A stretch of DNA of 17,794 nucleotides from JBMNTQ01 sp050945815 (GTDB lineage Bacteria; Bacillota; Clostridia; Christensenellales; JBMNTQ01). Position 1 is the stretch's first letter. Every line of letters starts with the position of its first letter. This document shows, piece after piece, positions 14,168 through 17,794 of the stretch. The DNA lies in contig JBMNTQ010000022.1 in assembly GCA_050945815.1 (NCBI GenBank), positions 1 through 17,794 on the forward strand, given 5' to 3'. The notes under the pieces were generated by a model that worked only from the letters and a program-made list of their open reading frames with translations, made no database searches and was not told the origin of the DNA. Made by a program: the position numbers and the translations under genes.

Positions 14168-15885
14168 TGCTGCTCTCTCCTTCCTATGCTTTGGAACGGA
14201 CACACACGCACGCAAAGGCCGCAGCCGTTACACTGGTTCGCATCGATCACCACATCTTTACCGGAAAGCATGATAGCCGGACAGCCGATCTTCATGCACA
14301 TCTTGCATTTTTTACAATTATCCAATATTTCCAAAGGCGGCTGCTTTTCTTTAACCAGCAGCGCACAAGGACGCTCGGCAATGACCACAGAAGGCCCGTC
14401 GCGCTCCAACGAGTCGCGCAAGGCTGCCTCCAGCTCCGTCATATTAAACGGGTCCACCCGTTTAATATCCGAAACGCCAATCGCCCGGCACAGCGCCTCC
14501 AAATTAAGAGCAGGCGCAGTTTCTCCCTTGATGTTCTTGCCAGTAGCAGGGTTGTGCTGATGGCCGGTCATCCCCGTAATAGAGTTGTCCAGCAACAATA
14601 CCGTGGTGTTCCCCCTGTTATACACAACATCAATCAGCCCTGTAATACCGCTGTGGATAAAGGTGGAATCCCCAATTACAGCCAGAGATTTCTTAGCAAA
14701 ATCCCGTCCCCGGGCCTTCTCCATCCCCAGCGCCATGCCCACGCTAGCGCCCATACACACCGTCGTATCCATAGCTGAAAGCGGTGGCAACGCCCCCAAT
14801 GTATAACAGCCGATGTCGCCGGAAACAGTCAATCGCATTTTGGAAAGCACATGAAAAACCGCCCGATGGGGACAGCCCACACACAACACCGGCGGCCTCC
14901 CCGGCAGAACGGCCTCCTGGTCCTTCGGCGGCGCAACTCCGCCGATCTTCTCAGCAATCAAGTTTTTAGACAACTCGCCCTGTATAGAGAATATCTCCTT
15001 GCCGATCACAGGAATCCCCATCGCTTTTACCTGCTCCTCTATAACAGGCTCCAGCTCCTCAGCCACATACAGCGTCTCCACAGTCGCAGCAAATTCCCGG
15101 ATCAGTTCCTTGGGCAACGGATGCACCAGCCCCAGCTTCAAAATCGATGCCTCAGGCAGGCCCTCCTTAACATAATTATACACAGCGCCACTGGTAATAA
15201 CCCCGACCTTCGAACCCGCAACCACGCGGTTAATGTCCATCTTTGAAGCGTCATTCTGCATAGTTATCATGCGCTGTTCCACCACAACATGGCGTTTCTT
15301 CGCCATGCCCGGCATCATCACATATTTTGTTATATCCTTTTTATATTCCAAAAGCTTTTGAGGCAACGGCTCGCTGGTGGAAACGATTCCTTGGGAGTGG
15401 GAAATTCTCGTCACCAGCCGCAAAATAATCGGCGTATCATACTGCTCGCTTAAATCAAACGCCAGCCTCATAAAATCATAGGCCTCTTGGCTGTCCGACG
15501 GCTCCAACACAGGAATGTTGGCAGCCCGCGCCAGAATCCTGGTGTCCTGCTCATTCTGCGAACTATGCATCCCCGGGTCATCCGCCACACAAATCACCAG
15601 CCCGCCGCCTACGCCGGTATACGCCGCAGTAAACGCGGGATCCGCCGCCACGTTCAGGCCTACATGCTTCATCGTACACATAGCACGAGCTCCGGCAACG
15701 CTAGCGCCGATGGCAACCTCCATCGCCACCTTCTCATTAGGCGACCATTCAGAATACACCCCGTCATGCAGGGCGACCGCCTCCGTAATTTCCGTACTGG
15801 GCGTCCCCGGGTAAGCGGCTGCAACCTTCACCCCGGCGTGCACCGCGCCCAGAGCTACAGCTTCATTGCCTAACATCATCCTCAA
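14164..15885 (-). CDS. iorA: Indolepyruvate:ferredoxin oxidoreductase, alpha subunit
   Basis: 573-residue catalytic subunit using thiamine pyrophosphate and two [4Fe-4S] clusters. In order: the pyruvate-oxidoreductase N-terminal domain (LGNEAVALGAVHAGV, YPGTPSTEITE), a middle domain, the TPP-binding region GDSTFIHSGITGL to LLDNSITGMTGHQ (about 402-440), and a C-terminal ferredoxin domain. The latter has CKKCKMCMKIGC at 524-535 and CNGCGLCVRVC from 552, both complete. The family starts with Met-x-x-LxGNEA; this matches the TTG at 15885 (TTG AGG ATG ATG), with AGGTGGG about 6 nt upstream; an ATG at 15879 is the alternative. It is the first gene of the cluster, behind the promoter at 16020-16048. 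It indicates anaerobic amino-acid fermentation. Confidence 0.96.
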   Translation of the reverse strand: MRMMLGNEAVALGAVHAGVKVAAAYPGTPSTEITEAVALHDGVYSEWSPNEKVAMEVAIGASVAGARAMCTMKHVGLNVAADPAFTAAYTGVGGGLVICVADDPGMHSSQNEQDTRILARAANIPVLEPSDSQEAYDFMRLAFDLSEQYDTPIILRLVTRISHSQGIVSTSEPLPQKLLEYKKDITKYVMMPGMAKKRHVVVEQRMITMQNDASKMDINRVVAGSKVGVITSGAVYNYVKEGLPEASILKLGLVHPLPKELIREFAATVETLYVAEELEPVIEEQVKAMGIPVIGKEIFSIQGELSKNLIAEKIGGVAPPKDQEAVLPGRPPVLCVGCPHRAVFHVLSKMRLTVSGDIGCYTLGALPPLSAMDTTVCMGASVGMALGMEKARGRDFAKKSLAVIGDSTFIHSGITGLIDVVYNRGNTTVLLLDNSITGMTGHQHNPATGKNIKGETAPALNLEALCRAIGVSDIKRVDPFNMTELEAALRDSLERDGPSVVIAERPCALLVKEKQPPLEILDNCKKCKMCMKIGCPAIMLSGKDVVIDANQCNGCGLCVRVCPFQSIGRREQQ

Positions 15886-16019
15886 TACAAACCCACCTTT
15901 TGTTAAAAATCATATCCCCTCGTGAATCGTGCGCCCCTCCTGGCAAACAGGTCTCTCCCCCTGTCTCCAAGGCCCATAGCCGCATGGTTCACAGAAATCG
16001 CTACAAGCGTATCATTATA

Positions 16020-16048
16020 ATTATACACCACTCATTTGTACGATTCAA
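16020..16048 (-). promoter_or_regulatory. Housekeeping-type promoter for iorA operon
   Basis: Minus strand: TTGAAT (16048-16043), 17-nt spacer, TATAAT (16025-16020). It lies just after the stop of the histidine phosphatase gene. The leader to the iorA start is about 130 nt and holds a small ACAGG/CCTGT stem. Confidence 0.7.
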
Positions 16049-16063
16049 ACCTTATTCCCTGAA

Positions 16064-16675
16064 TTATATCCCAAGCCGCGACAAGCGCGCAAAACCGTCC
16101 TCGATCTCTATGGTGCAGACGCCGCCGGTCTGTACGCGAAAGCGCCACCCCAGACAATTCTCCAACTCCAGCAAATAGGGAATAATCGTAGAAATACATC
16201 CATAATGGGTTACCACCAATATCTTCCCTTCGGAGTGTTTCTCCAAAATAGTATCCACTCCCCGGCATACCCGGCGGGTAAATCCTTCAATGGTCTCCCC
16301 GCCCGGTGCAGAAAATTCCCGGTTGCCGTCCAGATAGCTCTGCCAAAGCTCCGGATATTTCTGCACAATGCTCTCGTAGGAAATCCCCTCCCAACAGCCA
16401 AAATAGTATTCTCGCAGCTCTTCCATCGTCGTAATGCGCTTACGATCACGCATGGCCGGATTTTGCTCCAATATCTCCCAGGCGGTTTCCCAGGTCCGCT
16501 TGAACGGGCTGACGTACACAGCGTCAAACTCCTTGTCCGCTAAAAATGCGCCCGCCTTCTGCGCCTCACCTCGACCGGTCGCGTTCAGGCTCATATCCGT
16601 CCAGCCATAACAAATTCCAAGGTTTAATGGCTCCACTTTACCATGGCGCACCAAGGTCAGCTCCAACTTCAACAT
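16064..16675 (-). CDS. Histidine phosphatase family protein (alpha-ribazole phosphatase/phosphoglycerate mutase-like)
   Basis: 203-residue phosphatase of the histidine phosphatase superfamily, which forms a phospho-His intermediate. The catalytic motif LVRHGKVE holds His 11 region (RHG at 10-12), and other family parts are seen: SLNATGRGEAQKAGAFL, VYVSPFKRTWETAWEI, EELREYYFGCWEGISY, and VVTHYGCI with the second His. The closest family by feel is the alpha-ribazole phosphatase (CobC-like) or phosphoglycerate mutase-like group, but no cobalamin gene is nearby and the substrate is open. The reading frame continues upstream to 16930 through the 112-bp repeats; the ATG at 16675 with AAAGGGGG 5 nt upstream is clearly the real start. 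An extended -10 at 16739-16747 at the edge of the repeats could be its promoter. Confidence 0.9.
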   Translation of the reverse strand: MLKLELTLVRHGKVEPLNLGICYGWTDMSLNATGRGEAQKAGAFLADKEFDAVYVSPFKRTWETAWEILEQNPAMRDRKRITTMEELREYYFGCWEGISYESIVQKYPELWQSYLDGNREFSAPGGETIEGFTRRVCRGVDTILEKHSEGKILVVTHYGCISTIIPYLLELENCLGWRFRVQTGGVCTIEIEDGFARLSRLGI

Positions 16676-16707
16676 ATATACCCCCTTTAAAATAAAGCCC
16701 GGCAAAC

Positions 16708-16724
16708 AGGAAGCACGTGTTCCT
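16708..16724. promoter_or_regulatory. Near-palindrome in the leader of the histidine phosphatase gene
   Basis: AGGAAGCACGTGTTCCT pairs AGGAA with TTCCT around a CACGTG centre. It lies just downstream of the predicted start of transcription (about 16732) on the minus strand and could be an operator or leader hairpin. Confidence 0.3.
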
Positions 16725-16738
16725 TTACAACTTGTTCC

Positions 16739-16747
16739 ATTATACCA
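16739..16747 (-). promoter_or_regulatory. Extended -10 promoter at the edge of the tandem 112-bp repeats
   Basis: On the minus strand 16747-16739 reads TGGTATAAT, with the same flanking bases as at the solitary copy (4533-4541). It would drive the histidine phosphatase gene with a leader of about 57 nt. Confidence 0.5.
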
Positions 16748-17309
16748 TATGCAGCGAAGCGAATATGGTATAATCCGCGCATGTGCGTTTGCCCGCAGGG
16801 CAAAATTCGCACGCGCATAAAATAAAGCGTATACTAGACGCTTTGCGGCTAGTATACCATATGCAGCGAAGCGAATATGGTATAATCCGCGCATGTGCGT
16901 TTGCCCGCAGGGCAAAATTCGCACGCGCATAAAATAAAGCGTATACTAGACGCTTTGCGGCTAGTATACCATATGCAGCGAAGCGAATATGGTATAATCC
17001 GCGCATGTGCGTTTGCCCGCAGGGCAAAATTCGCACGCGCATAAAATAAAGCGTATACTAGACGCTTTGCGGCTAGTATACCATATGCAGCGAAGCGAAT
17101 ATGGTATAATTCGCGCATGTGCGTTTGGCCGCAGGGCAAAACTCGCACGCGCATAAAATAAAGCGTATACTAGACGCTTTGCGGCTAGTATACCCTATGC
17201 AGCGAAGCGAATATGGTATAATCCGCGCCTATGCGTTTGCCCGCAGGGCAAAATTCGCACGCGCATAAAATAAAGTGTATACTAGACGCTTTGCGGCTAG
17301 TATACCATA
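16741..17309 (+). repeat. Tandem array of five 112-bp palindromic repeats plus a partial sixth
   Basis: Units begin at 16741, 16853, 16965, 17077 and 17189, and a partial one (TATACCATA) at 17301; the period is exactly 112 nt. Units 1-3 are identical by eye. Unit 4 differs at about three positions and unit 5 at about five. Each has three inverted repeats: TATACCATAT/ATATGGTATA with a 12-nt loop; a GC-rich stem around TTTGCCC/GGGCAAA flanked by GTGCG/CGCAC; and GTATACTAG/CTAGTATAC with an 11-nt loop. The right arm of the third overlaps the left arm of the next unit's first. Open frames seen inside are by-products, since 112 is not a multiple of three. Confidence 0.97.
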
Positions 17310-17362
17310 CCTTCCGCATCAAACAAAAAAGGGCCGTCTCCTCCATTCCTAGCCAAATTCAG

Positions 17363-17391
17363 GCATATTTTTCTTACGCCTGCACATGCTA
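17363..17391 (+). promoter_or_regulatory. Candidate forespore sigma-G-type promoter for the SDR gene
   Basis: GCATA at 17363-17367 and CATGCTA at 17385-17391, 17 nt apart, close to the sigma-G pattern with one mismatch in the -10. The leader would be short (about 14 nt). Confidence 0.4.
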
Positions 17392-17411
17392 AGAATAAAA
17401 AGGATGTTTTT

Positions 17412-17794
17412 ATGCCAAATCAAACCAACCAAGCCAATCCCGCAATCCCCGCCGCCTTCCCCCCGCAGCATCAATCAACCCAGCCGGGCAGCCAAAGCGC
17501 CATGCGCCCTGTCCCCATCACCGACAATCCGAATTATCGCGGAAGCGGCAAGCTGGTCGGACGCGTCGCCCTCATATCCGGCGGCGACAGCGGCATCGGC
17601 CTAGCAGCAGCCACCGCCTTTTCCAAAGAAGGAGCAGATGTAGCCATTCTGTATTTAAGCCATGACGCCGATGCCCGATCAGCTGTCCGGCAAATCCAAA
17701 GCTACGGCGCCCAGTGCATCTCAATCCGCTGCGATCTGCGCCAGGAAACAGAAGCGGCCAGAGCAGTCAAAGAGGTCCTGCAACGCTTCGGCAA
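17412..17794 (+). CDS. SDR family oxidoreductase (general-stress YhdF/YdaD-like), 3' end cut by window edge
   Basis: 127 codons of a short-chain dehydrogenase are seen. A Gln/Asn/Pro-rich N-terminal tail (about 1-40) precedes YRGSGKLVGRVALISGGDSGIG, with the cofactor-binding GGDSGIG motif at 57-63, and the Rossmann fold continues (GADVAILYL, SIRCDLRQET). This long N-terminal extension before the fold is typical of the YhdF/YdaD/YghA group linked to general stress. The catalytic Ser-Tyr-Lys lies beyond the window. ATG at 17412 follows AAAGGATG, and a sigma-G-like promoter lies upstream. A link to sporulation or stress is inferred. Confidence 0.88.
   Translation, partial: MPNQTNQANPAIPAAFPPQHQSTQPGSQSAMRPVPITDNPNYRGSGKLVGRVALISGGDSGIGLAAATAFSKEGADVAILYLSHDADARSAVRQIQSYGAQCISIRCDLRQETEAARAVKEVLQRFG

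Noticed and set aside
15886..16013. A leader peptide (about 16 codons, one Trp) before iorA.
   Set aside because: Its ATG is only 2 nt from the GAGGGG site and no attenuator terminator follows; it reads into iorA in another frame.
16741..17154. Open reading frames on the minus strand running through the repeats (recurring Arg/Ala-rich peptides).
   Set aside because: The unit is 112 nt so each copy changes frame; no ribosome binding site precedes them and the same peptide recurs only through the DNA repeat. The phosphatase gene starts after the array.
16741..17309. CRISPR array.
   Set aside because: There are no unique spacers; the whole 112-nt period is repeated, and no cas gene is present.
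16741..17309. Integron attC sites or replication iterons.
   Set aside because: No gene cassettes or integrase, no replication gene nearby, and the neighbours are chromosomal genes; the unit structure of three palindromes does not fit an attC site.

Overview
The window looks like chromosomal DNA from a spore-forming, anaerobic member of the Clostridia (Bacillota). The evidence is a pair of CotF-like spore coat genes, an IorAB indolepyruvate:ferredoxin oxidoreductase, strong AGGAGG-type ribosome binding sites, TTGaaa/TATAAT promoters, and a coiled-coil gene directly after coaD. Coding DNA is moderately GC-rich and intergenic DNA is AT-rich. Genus cannot be named from the sequence alone.

Layout. 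(1) 1-3501, minus strand: a tightly packed operon recX - birA - P1-family peptidase - nnr, with 8-nt, 8-nt overlaps and a 7-nt gap, driven by a good promoter at 3522-3549; nnr runs off the left edge. (2) 3694-4214, plus: two small CotF-like genes behind a sigma-G-like promoter, closed by a bidirectional terminator shared with a convergent small zinc-ribbon gene (GTG start). (3) 4533-4656: one copy of a 112-bp palindromic repeat between the zinc-ribbon gene and a secreted peptidoglycan-binding protein gene. (4) 5571-9202: pgi (minus), a divergent membrane-anchored protein (plus), a sugar phosphate isomerase-like TIM-barrel gene (minus), and a YfbR-type 5'-deoxynucleotidase (plus). (5) 9203-11372: an AT-richer segment with a DUF1576-type membrane protein flanked by non-coding DNA, ending in two minus-strand terminators. 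(6) 11373-15885, minus: iorA - iorB - 5-formyl-THF cyclo-ligase - rsmD - coaD - coiled-coil protein, a metabolic/housekeeping cluster from one promoter at 16020-16048 or with an extra start in the gap before the cyclo-ligase. (7) 16064-16675, minus: histidine phosphatase gene. (8) 16739-17309: five exact-length tandem copies of the same 112-bp repeat. (9) 17412-end, plus: start of a short-chain dehydrogenase gene of the general-stress type, behind another sigma-G-like promoter.

Most genes are ordinary clostridial core genes. The part that ordinary annotation does not explain is the 112-bp repeat family. Each unit has three palindromes, all copies have the same length, three are identical to each other, and each of the two sites places an extended -10 box (TGGTATAAT) directly upstream of a minus-strand gene. 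Other points of interest are an HD-to-HE change in the YfbR-like metal site, a diverged cell-wall protein, and an orphan terminator with a possible small RNA beside the DUF1576 gene.
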